Shown here: positions 34,217-44,800 of the stretch, piece after piece
Position numbering within the stretch: position 1 is the first letter of the stretch
How the letters are laid out: the number at the start of each line of letters is the position of its first letter
Assembly (NCBI RefSeq): GCF_014529535.1
Contig: NW_023503555.1
Span: 806,001-870,000, forward strand
Direction: 5' to 3'
Origin: Bradysia coprophila
Taxonomy: Eukaryota; Arthropoda; Insecta; Diptera; Sciaridae
DNA length: 64,000 nucleotides
Position numbers and translations under genes: made by a program
Notes under the pieces: model-generated
What the model saw: only the letters and a program-made list of their open reading frames with translations
What the model was told of the DNA's origin: nothing
The model's database searches: none

Positions 34217-35649
34217 CATGCTACAGCGGAGCGAGTAAGGAAAATTGGGTCGTGTGCTGAAAAAATCTCATTACAATACGTGTAACACATCATGCTTTGC
34301 GCCAACCGAGAATTGAAATAGACAATAGCACAAAAAATCATAATTTTCATTGTAAACAATCACTCTTCAAATTTGATCGATCACATTGCTTTGCATTTTC
34401 TCAAACGAATGGTGTAACAACTCATACAAATTTCATATCAACACTGCTTTGAGTGTTGTAATATCACATCAAACGGGTGCTGAAATAAGTCACTTTACAA
34501 CACTAAAATGAGTGCTGAAAAGAGTCGTATTTCAATTCTCGGTGGCACAAAATCCATTTCATAACTCGGGATAAAAACAACAAAACAACCTCGGATCAAC
34601 AAAATTCACACGAAACTCTACTTTCCAACTTTTTATCCCTTGTTATGTAAATAACTATTTCACCATTGCTTTGCAGTATATAGTCGGTTCTATTACTTCT
34701 TTTGATCTCAGAATATTCAAAACATTGAAACAAAAATCTTTTACTTCATCTGTTTTAGCGTACGTTTTTCCATATAAGGTCGTCGGCGTTTACTTGTCGA
34801 TAACAGATGAATAACAGTTTTTCTTTTTAAAATTTCTTGAAGTTTTGCTTAAGTTTTAAAAGGTATGAACTCATCAGCATTAACGGCCTTACGGTCACAT
34901 GTACGTTTTCGATGAATGACGATGAAAAAGAAAGCTCTGGCTAGTGTTCTCTTATAACCAAATCAGAGACTATTTTTGAGAAATTTTTTTCTTACAGTCA
35001 GCGACTGTGAATCAAGTCATTCATTTCGTTTCACCTGTTTGTATGAGAAAAAAGTACTTGTTAATAATTGCACGCATGCACTGCTAGTGGACAGTCAAAA
35101 GACGTAAAAGAGTAGACCAGGTGAAAAACTGCTGAAACGAAATGAGTAACTTTCTCACAAGTTTTCTCACATTTTCCCTAAAAGCTAAATTTTGGGAAAT
35201 TAGTGAAATTAGGGCTTTGCTCTGCATATAGAAAAACTAATGAAAGATTTTTTATCGATCACTTAACGACACTTAAAGCATAAGACGTGACATATTTTCG
35301 TCTGAGAAAAATTGCTTTAAACCAGCGAGGTGCAGCTAATCGTGTATTTTGAGTGCAACTGGATTTTCTTTCATTTCTTAGGAATATTTTAGGAACTTTC
35401 AACGAATTTGAAGATTTTCTTTTGAGCGCAAAATTTCCGTTGAAAACAGGTCATCTTAAAGTGAATGATTTCTTAAATTGTCTCAACCCAAGCGATGATC
35501 CAAGCTAAATACCTTCTAGTTCGATCAATGAAATACTTTGGTAAATTTTGGTATTGCTTCATAGTCTGAAAGATTTTTATTGAAATGATATGGAAGAAAG
35601 TGCAGAAATGTACTTAAGCTAATTGATACACAAAAAGGTCGACCATGCA

Positions 35650-38251
35650 CTACGATCCACATGAAATGCAATCGTCCTTATTCTGCAGCGAGCAAACCAT
35701 GTCTGCCATTCTCCGATCCAGGCCATTCACATCCACATTTTCTTTGTCAACCGGATGCACCTTCGAATTGGCAGTTAGGCGACTCTTGTCGACGGTGAAT
35801 TGAATTGGTGCCGCTGCCGGTTTTGTTCGCAAATAGTACATTCCCGTTTTGAGTCCCAATTTCCAGCCGTAGAAATGAATCGACGTCAATTTGCCATAGT
35901 TGGGCTCGGCGACGTGTATGTTGAATGATTGACTCTGATCGATGAATGCCCCACGATCGGCAGCCATTTTCATGGATGTTTTCACGGATATTTCCCAAAC
36001 GGTTTTGTAGAGTTCTCGTATCTCACTGGGAATAACATCGATCGCTTGAATGGAACCGTTGTGGGCAATGATCAAGTTTTTCATATCGTCGTTCCACAGA
36101 CCCAATTCGGACAGATCTTTGATGAGATGATGGTTTACGACTTGGAATTCACCGGAAAGCACTCGCCGGTTGTAGATGTTCGAAGTGTACGGTTCGAAGG
36201 ATTCATTGTTACCCAAAATCTGTGCTGTGGATGCAGTTGGCATTGGGGCTACCAGCAATGAATTACGGACACCGTGCTGGGCAATCTTCTTTTTCAGTTC
36301 GGCCCAGTCCCACAGATCGGTTGGTGTCTTTTGCCACATTTCGTACTGCAAAATTCCTTTGCTCACCGGACAACCGGCATACGTTTCGTACACACCGTAT
36401 TTCTCGGCCAATTCACAACTCGCTTCCAGAGCGCCGTAGTAGATGGTCTCGAAAATTTGCTGGTTTAGCAACTGCGCTTTGTCGCTTTCGTACGGATATT
36501 TCATCAAAATGAATGCATCGGCCAAACCTTGAACACCGATGCCAATTGGTCGATGACGCATATTGGAGCGTTTAGCCTCTGGTACCGGGTAGTAGTTTAC
36601 GTCAATGATTTTGTTGAGGTTTTTAGTCACGGTTTTAGTTACCTCCTTCAACTTCTGGAAGTCATACGTACGGTCAGGTTTGACGAACATATTCAGTGCG
36701 ATTGACGCCAAATTACAAACGGCAATTTCGTCCTTCGAAGAATACTCCACGATCTCTGTGCATAGGTTACTGCATCGAATGGTACCGATGTTCTGCTGGT
36801 TACTTTTTCCATTGCAAGCATCTTTGTACAACATGTACGGTGTGCCGGTTTCCGTTTGTGATTCGATAATGGCAAACCATAGAGCCTGGGCCTTAACAAC
36901 ACGTGAAGCACGACCTTCGGACTCATATTTCGTATAGAGTTTCTCAAACTCATCGCCCCACACATCAAACAATCCCGGACACAGTTGCGGACACATCAAA
37001 CTCCAATCTTCGTTCGCTTCAACTCGTTTCATGAACAGGTCGGGAATCCACAGTGCATAGAACAGGTCTCTGGCGCGTTTCTTCTCTTCGCCCGTGTTCT
37101 TTTTCAAATTGAGAAAATCGAAAATGTCCGCATGCCACGGTTCGACGTACATTGCAAACGCGCCGGGACGCTTGTTTCCGCCCTGATCGACATATCGGGC
37201 CGTATTGTTGAACACTCGTAAAATTGGCACCAGGCCATCAGCCGTTTTACCAGAGGCACCAATCGGACTGCCTTTCGCTCGAATGTTATGAATGTTGAGA
37301 CCGATGCCACCAGCCGATTTGGAGATCAATGCACATTGGGTCAACGTGTCGTAAATGCCATCGATGCTGTCCTCGTTGGTCGACAGCAAAAAACATGAGC
37401 TCAATTGTGGGCGAGGTGTAGCAGCCGCAAAAAGCGTTGGTGAAGCGTGAGTGAAAAACCTTTCCGACAGAAGATTGTACGTTTCGATGGCCGCATCCAA
37501 ATCTTCGCCATGAATACCGATCGCAACTCTCATCAGCATGTGCTGAGGACGTTCGACAATTTTGCCATTGATTCTCAACAGATAGGATCGTTCCAACGTT
37601 TTGATTCCGAAGTAGCTGTAACTGAAGTCGCGATCGTAGATGACGGCAGAGTTGAGTCGGTCGGCATTTTTCATGATTATGCCGTGATGGAAGTCTGAGA
37701 TCATTGGGGTTTTCCGCTTGACGATTGCATTTTCCATGTTGTACAGATCATCAATGACATCTAAACGGGAAATGAGAGTAGTAATTGCTCGTAGACTGTT
37801 TGATGTAAGTGCGATGCGTACCCGAAAATGGTTTCTTTGTTTCCTTATGCAAATTTGAGACAGATATACGGGCAGCTAATGTTGCATAATCAGCATGATC
37901 GGTGGTCATCGTAGCAGCGGTTTCAGCTGCCAGATTATCCAGTTCAACTGTCGTAACACCACTGAATAATCCCTTAACGACCTTGGTTTGGATAAGTTCC
38001 TAGACGGAAAAAATCAATGGAACGTGAGCTTGACGCGACAACAAAAGTTTTGGTCTATTGTGGTGAACTCACAGGCGAAACGAAGTCCATATTGAGGCCA
38101 TAACAAAGTTTGTGAATCCGAGACGATATTTTCTCGCAGTGTACATCCTCCTTCCGGCCATCTAAAAGGTAAATTTCATACATGCCATTGGTTGCGAGTG
38201 GTAGTAATAATAAAAGTCGTCTAGTTACGTACCTCTTTTAACAACATACAT
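35650..38251 (-). CDS. RnrL: Ribonucleoside-diphosphate reductase large subunit
   Basis: Cytosolic class Ia R1 subunit, which with RnrS makes deoxyribonucleotides for DNA synthesis and repair. Exons on the minus strand: 38251-38233 (MYVVKR), 38161-38073, 37999-37822, 37760-35650; 798 residues (fly 812). Every key element is present: ATP cone ([15 protein letters not shown]), Cys218 (QLSSCFLL), SAGGIG loop, DQGGNKRPG specificity loop, Asn427-Cys429-Glu431 (SNLCTEI; codon of Cys429 at 36762-36760), Cys444 ([11 protein letters not shown]), PMPTASTAQ phosphate loop, the YY pair in GMYYLRT, and the redox C-terminus CISCGS. A minus-strand AATAAA lies about 70 bases past the stop (35581-35576). It is convergent with its degenerate paralogue 4.9 kb away. 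Confidence 0.97.
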
Positions 38252-38612
38252 CGTCACTTAAACAATAACTCAAAATATAAAAGCGAAAAAAATGAAAAAT
38301 CACAAAAAATGACTTGGTTAAAAAAAGATAAAGGAAAACTGTCTGAACGCTTTCTTATTCCAAATTGCGAATAATATTGCAACAGTAAGTTCCCGCGCTT
38401 GGCAAACTTCAACGCAGGATCAGTGTTAATTGTTGTGCGAGTGAATGAGTTTAGTTACAAGTTAACTGCGATAACTGAACTGAACGTTGGTCGAGAGGTT
38501 GCGAATCTGATTTGAAAATAGGAGTTTTTTTGTAACAATTTAGAGAGTTTAACTGGCTGTGTGCTAGTTTTCCTTTCGGATCATTAGAGTTTATTTTATA
38601 TCCTCAATTTGA

Positions 38613-38810
38613 CAATAGTTATTTATACAGCCGAGTGATAAATGCTTTTTTAGGCACTCGATGTGAAGATTGTCACTCGAAGCCGAAGGCCGAGTGTGAC
38701 ATTGCACATCGTGTTGGCCTAAAAAAACATTTATCATCGAGTAGTGTACAACGTTTTTCGCAATAAAGGCAACGGAAAGTCCTACTTTTCGTCACTTGTT
38801 GCGAAAACAT
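38613..38810. mobile_element. Palindromic repeat, AGTTATTTAT family, copy B
   Basis: Partner of 25999-26290: same opening (aatagttatttatacagccg), same gcttttttaggca / tggcctaaaaaa pairing, and a shared end (tcctacttttcgtcacttgt) followed by tgcgaaaa. Confidence 0.65.
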
Positions 38811-39274
38811 TATTTAAAGTTGACAGAACTAGCAACCATTTCAGTATTTTGACTAATTTATGACAAACCTTCAAAAAGGACGAACAACAATAGCTACGAT
38901 GCATGTTCTATTTGGTAAATCTGCTGGTATATTGTGGTTGTATAGTTTTAACGAAATGTTTTCAATTATTCCCGCCTGAATGGGAATGGCTTCCTGTTGT
39001 AAAATACGCGAGGGGGAATAGACTGTTATGATCAGAGCGAGAAAACCGAAGACTAGTTATTATAACTTGCCTTGGGGTACTTGTCAAAGTATTTGCTTCT
39101 CTTTCAACGTGGTACGTTGAGAGCGAGAGGACAGAAGTCCAGTTTTTAGCCCCGTACGAAGTACTGGGGGCTTATAAGATTAATATGCCGTTTGTAACAC
39201 GTCGAATTGGAAGCAGACAGTAAGGGCAAAGCATTTGGTTATGTTCATAGATGACGAATCCGCAATAAAAAAAA

Positions 39275-39309
39275 TGTCCGTCCGTCCGTCCGTCCGTCCG
39301 TCCGTCCGT
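39275..39309 (+). repeat. (GTCC)n microsatellite
   Basis: Eight perfect GTCC units inside family X, followed by gtgacccctctagcttgag. Confidence 0.95.
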
Positions 39310-39596
39310 GACCCCTCTAGCTTGAGTAAATCACAACCTTTTTCCAAAATTCTTTTTTTCCCCGATTGGTATGGACAAAAGTAAGGTCAAGTTCGAAAAT
39401 GGGCATGGTAGGGTCGGCCCCTCCAGAGCTAGGGCCCTATAGGTGTTTTTCAGTCTTTCGACGATATCTACCGAAATACGCAATCAATAGCTGCTTGTGA
39501 TATATCAAATGAAAGGTATTGACGAGTAGAACAAAGTTGCTGAACATTGTTTTTGGGTAAGATGCAACGTGGGCTTGTTGCGAGGGCTCAAAGGTC

Positions 39597-40170
39597 GTTA
39601 CTCGGCCCTAAGTGTTTTTTGCACATAAATCGAGTAAATCTCATTCGATTTTGCTAGATTTAGTTTTTTATGGAAGGGAATTGAATACCGAAAAGAACGT
39701 GACGAAAAAAGTTTCAAATTAGGGCCCTTAGACTAAGGCCGCTACTCGGCCCTAAGTGTTTTTTGCACATAAACCGAGTAAATCTCATCCGATTTTGCTA
39801 GTTTTTGTTTCATTTGAGAGATAATTGAATGCCGAATAGAATGATGGCGAAAAAAGTTTCAAATTTGGGCCCTTGGACTAAGGCCGCTACTCGGCCCTAA
39901 GTGTTTTTTGCACATAAATCGAGTAAATCTCATCCGATTTTGCTATTTTTTGTTTCATTTGAGAGATAATTGAATGCCGAATAGAATGATGGCAAAAAAA
40001 AGTTTCAAATTTTAGCCCTTGCACTAAGGCCGCGACTCGGCCCTAAGTGCTCTTTGCACATAAATCGAGTAAATCTCAACCGATTTTGCTAGTTTTTGTT
40101 TCATTTGAGAGGTAATTGAATACCCAATGGAAAGTTGGCAAAAAATTTTGGGTTTCTAAAATAGTGTCGT
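39597..40170 (+). repeat. ~144-bp tandem array, four units, inside family X
   Basis: Units start near 39597, 39741, 39885 and 40031 with (g)ctactcggccctaagtg, then cacataaatcgagtaaatct and, later, aattgaatgccgaatag and aaaagtttcaaat. Confidence 0.9.
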
Positions 40171-40856
40171 AAATTGTTGGTTTTATTTGAAAGGTACTTC
40201 GTACGGGCTTTCGTAATTGCGCTATGCGCAATTTAAAAAATGAACAGTTTCAGTAAATTTGACAATGCCCAACTTGACTTGCATTTTGGTAACAGACGCA
40301 TTAGAGGGTTGTAGACGTATTAGGGTTCCGGGCTTATTAGGGCTACGGACGTATTATGGTTGCGGACGAAATAGGATTACGGGTTGTACGGGGCTAAGTC
40401 GCAGCAAACGCTCCGACTGTTCTGATGCCTTGTTTTTAACTTGCCTTGGGATACTTGTCAAAATATCTTCTTCTGTTTCATCATAACATTCTATCGACTG
40501 GCTAAAATGGTAGCAATTCAATTACTTATTCCTTTTAATTGCTTTCCATTCCTTTTATTGCTATAATTACCGGATGAATATCTTTACTTGCCGGACTATT
40601 CCTATAATTCCAATAATTAATTTCTACAATTTCACGAATTTCTGAAATAATTCCACGATTGTCCGTTATTTTTCAATTCCATTGCAGCATGTTTCGACGT
40701 GGGAAATAGTTGCCAAAAAGCGACAAACTAAAGATGAATGCGTTATGAACAGATCATTTTGAAACGCTTTCTCATTGCGGTTTAAGATCTCACATGATGG
40801 GTATAACCTATGGTCAACGCAACACATTGGATAGTTTTGTCGGTTAACATCACCTC

Positions 40857-41070
40857 CTGCTTTTAAATTTTTTTTCTTGATTTTTCTTAAATTTTCATGA
40901 ATTTTCTTGAAAATGAGAAAATTAGGAAAATTTGAAACAATTTATATTTTCCTGAACTTTTAGAATTTGAGAAAACAAAGAAAATCGAAAAATTTGTGAA
41001 ATTTTCTCGATTTACTTAAATTTATTTTCCTGAGGAGAAAAAAAATTCAGAGGCAGGCAGTGGTTACCAT
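40857..41070. mobile_element. Possible AT-rich MITE with GAAA/TTTC simple repeats
   Basis: The ends cctcctgcttttaaattttt and aaaaaaattcagaggcaggc are roughly inverse, and the interior is ttcttgaaaat/gaaaatt permutations like the 14.6-kb element. Ends are imprecise. Confidence 0.35.
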
Positions 41071-41082
41071 TGAAATTATTAG

Positions 41083-41385
41083 TGTTAAAATTGATTATTT
41101 ATAGTACATTACTGCTATAAGGCTGTATATAAAAGACGTGTACGTATACGAGAGCTTGCGCGAGTGTGGAGTTCGCCTTCCGCTCAGCATACAACCACAC
41201 GAGTCAAAACAACGATTTACGCACAATTATGTGAGTTATTTTACCTCTTAAGTGCGGCGAGAGTGAATTTTTCTTTCGCAGCACATAGGAGGTAAAAATA
41301 TTTACGAGTTTAAAGACCCAGCTCGCTGGTTTATTAAACACTCAACCACTTCGCTGGCTTTTGTCATAAAATACTGTCGATAACA
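41083..41385 (+). mobile_element. Candidate solo LTR
   Basis: A 303-bp segment starting TGTTAAAA and ending ATAACA, with a strong TATA box (tatataaaag at 41126-41135). Flanking 5-mers ATTAG and ATTGA agree at four of five bases. No second copy in the window. It could instead be part of the Alg7 upstream region. Old and uncertain. Confidence 0.3.
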
Positions 41386-41877
41386 ATTGATCATCCGTAT
41401 CTGAAAGGCAGGGACAGTTTCCAAAGCCAAGTCAAATTCGAGAAAACCCGGGCAACCTCAAACATTTTCAAAAAAAAATCTGAGTGCGTTTCATAATATT
41501 ACCGAAATTTTCTCTACTGAACCTGCAGGATCACTTTTATTTGAATTCGAGTGGCATTTGTATTTTATTTTGTAAACACTGCAATGCCGGTTGACGTTTT
41601 GTGTTGGAGAGGGGAGACTAGATGCATTGTTATTTACTTGTCAAGACTGTCAATGATGTGTATCAATATAGACATTCGATTTTGATAACAAGTTTTTCCA
41701 CGTAACGACGACCGTAAACAGAGGAATTATGTGATATTATTCCTCAGTAGTTGTAACTGTTGCCGTTGTTTGTCTTTATTGACATACAGCTCAAAGTGAC
41801 AAGAGCAGTCGAACAAATTTTTAAGTTTAATTCTTAATTTGAATTTACTTACTCGTTGCAACGAAAATCCCAGTAAA

Positions 41878-44800
41878 ATGCATATTCCATTGATTGTGAA
41901 TGCACTGTTATCAGCATGTGCTTTTGTAATTACGAAACAATTGATACCAGGACTTAGTGACATGTTCATAAAAGCGAATCTGTTCGGTCATGACCTTAAT
42001 AAGCGGTCACGTCCCAAAATGTATGTTTCCAATAGAATCGTGTCCGTGAAGTGTTCCCTGGTGTAATGTTTTGATTCGCTTTCAATTTCAGTCCGGAAGC
42101 AATGGGACTCGTTACTGGCTGTGTATTCTTAGTTACACTCTTTCTGTTCATTCCGATCCCATTCGGAAATTCATGGCTGAAGGACAACACATTTCCGCAG
42201 GATGAGGTAAGTTGTTGACGGTTCAAATGACCAAAATTTGGAAGAACTAATACGGACATTCTTCCCACTAGTTCATCGAACTTATTGCCGCTCTCTTATC
42301 CATATGCTGCATGATTTTGTTGGGCTTCGCCGATGATGTTCTCAATCTTCGATGGCGGCACAAACTTCTGCTACCAACGATTGCCAGTCTGCCGCTGTTG
42401 ATGGTATATTACGTTAACTTCAATTTGACCACAGTGATTATGCCGAACTTTATTCGCGGGCTCGTTGGAACATCGTTAAACATTGGTAAGTCAATGATCA
42501 AGGGGATGGAATTTCCTCGAACTATCACAATTGGCTTAAGTGACTTCTCACATACTACACAAGTGAAAGATACATTTAGCTTCTGAGAACCGTTAGCGGT
42601 CAAAATTAGCAAGTAATGATCCTTTGTCCCTAAAATAGCATTTTCATTGCAGGTTTCCTGTATTACGTGTTCATGGGAATGCTGGCCGTATTCTGTACGA
42701 ATGCGATTAACATTTTGGCTGGCATCAATGGACTAGAAGTTGGTCAATCGATCGTTATTGCATCATCCATTATACTGTTCAACTGTATCGAAATGTTCAA
42801 CGACAAACTGAACAAACAGGATTCGCACATATTTTCGCTGTATTTCATGATGCCATATCTAACGACGTCTTTAGCTTTGTGGATACACAACAAGTAAGTT
42901 TCGGTTTTGTTTTTCTTTCTTTTTTTTATCTTTGGATGTGCTGAAGTGGCACAAAGGAAATTTTTATTAATTGAATATGTCTCTTCGCCTGAGTAGAAAT
43001 CAGTGCTTAGCATTGCAATTCCTTATCATGAGTCAATTTTGTTGTAAATCGGATCGAATATTCGTGCCTTGGCAATAGTTCAAATTTGTATTAGGTGAGT
43101 CATCCAAGGATGATGCAATATGTTTGACGTGTCGTTCTGAATTATCAAATAGTATTTTTAATCTACACAGCTAGTGTCTAGAAAACCTTTGATCACCACT
43201 CAGAGGCATAAATTAGAAGAAATTATTTCCTTGTCGAAGTGCTTTTTGAAAATGGTATGAGTCCACAATTTAGAAGAGAATGCGAACTGGCTCGAAAAAG
43301 TCTTCCCGGCGTTGTATGAGGAAATATTTGAATAGGTTTTCGTTGCCATTCATTGATATAAAAAAGCACTTCGGGCATTGCCCGAATTTGCATATGGCCA
43401 GTCGAGCCCTGGAACTGTGTTAAACATTCCCGATACGAAAAACATTTGCTCGACGACCTTTATTTTTGATCCCAGTCGTTGCATGTTACCAGAAAATCCA
43501 GACTGGTGTCGACATGAAGTTGCTAGTTCCAAGTGACAATGTAATTAGGTATTCTTTTGGAAAACAGAATCTTGAAATCGGACCACTTTCAAAAAAATTC
43601 TTCGAAGCTTGTGTGGCTAGTGCGAGGTAATCAAAAACCAAAAACTTGCACTTTTCTTACAAAAATTTCTCCAGTTACACGAGCCGTACAGGGTCGTGTG
43701 GACTGTCATTAGAAAGGTAATTTCATGTACTTTCGGGGCAAATAGGGTCTTGTTGGGTTTAAAATTCGTCCACACTGAGATATGTATAGTTGAAGTTAAA
43801 CATTTCAACTTCACATAATTTATCGTATGTTACACGACCATGAACGTTTCGTGTACTTCGATAAATGTCTGTAAGAAAAGTGTAAGTTTTCAGTCTTTTT
43901 TCGGTTGAAAACGTCAACTGCACACATCTCAGTTTGGATGAATTTTAAACCCAACAAGACCCTATTTTCCCCGAAAGTACATGCAATTACCTTTCTAATG
44001 ACACCCCACACAACATAGTACGGCTCGTGTGACTGGATAAATTTTTGTAATAAAAGTGCATGTTTTCGGCGATTGATCACCTCACACTAGCCACACAAGC
44101 TTCGAAGAATTTTTTTTGGAAGTGGCTTTGGCTTCTGGGGTCGAATACCTTATTGGGAATATGTAAAAAAGTGCGTCCGATTTCAAGATTCTGTTTTTCA
44201 AAAGAATCCCACACGTAACTTTGATTAGAAGGTCCTATCGTGCGAGACTAGTTAAAAACTTGAACATTTGACTGTTCTGGCACGACAAGCCTTCCAATAA
44301 TTTTTTTCAAAAAACAGATTGCGTTCAAGTGAATCCAATACAAGTTCAAAGCTTTCAAAAGCTCTTCAAAGCTTTCAAAAGCTCTTCAAAGCTCACAAAC
44401 AATGCTATACGGTCAGGTGATACACACTATGCCTGCCCTGTCCTTATTAACAACCTTCCAACGCTGAAAAACAAAATTTGAAAAATAAATGGGAAGACAT
44501 ATAATTTTCAAACTATCTGTTATGGAGGTATAATGATATGCTGATATACTGATACTTACAATGAAAGGAGCCACTTCTGACATAGAAACTTGCAGAAAAC
44601 TTGTGAGAAATGGTCAGCAAATTATGCTCAGCCTGTTTCCACAGCGTTAACCATAGGCTTTGTTCTAATCACCAATTTTCGATCTTTAGATGGAGTGAAT
44701 TGTTTTTGTCTCTTACCCGTTTGATTTACATTAATTTGATTAATCGGGCACATGTAATGTCATTGAAATGACTGCACAGGCTGCAAATGAAATTTTTTTC

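Larger units (their letters stand above)
30707..35649. other. Spacer between the two convergent RNR genes
   Basis: No protein-coding gene was recognised. It holds the TRIM element, a foldback and a dispersed MITE copy (listed); the remainder is AT-rich with no clear structure. Confidence 0.6.
39148..40433. mobile_element. Helentron/DINE-like non-autonomous element (family X), nested copy
   Basis: Inserted in the Y element. The left end is agccccgtacgaagta. The inverse (tacttcgtacgggct) recurs near 40196-40211, followed by a short palindrome (aattgcgctatgcgcaatt) and then imperfect gacgtattagggttacg repeats to the end. It carries a GTCC microsatellite and a four-unit tandem array. Short inverted repeats, a GTCY-type microsatellite, a near-terminal hairpin and no evident target duplication resemble Helentron/DINE-1 elements. 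Superfamily is an inference. A relative is at 49455-50420. Confidence 0.6.
39018..40495. mobile_element. MITE family Y, copy interrupted by a second element
   Basis: The left part (39018-39147: atagactgttatgatcagag ... gagaggac agaagtccagttt) and right part (from about 40434: ttttaacttgccttgggata ... cataacattctat) together correspond to the 27402-27601 copy. The break falls exactly in its 'ccagttta|ttttaacttgcc' middle. Confidence 0.75.
38252..41877. other. Repeat-rich spacer between RnrL and Alg7
   Basis: The promoters of both divergent genes must lie at its ends. The interior is almost entirely mobile DNA (listed separately); no ORF is assignable. Confidence 0.6.

Noticed and set aside
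36176-36512. Several ORFs on the plus strand opposite RnrL
   Set aside because: Antisense shadows of a strongly coding exon; no conserved protein features.
39597-40170. CRISPR-like regularly spaced repeats
   Set aside because: Units are contiguous 144-bp tandem copies without unique spacers, inside a eukaryotic mobile element.
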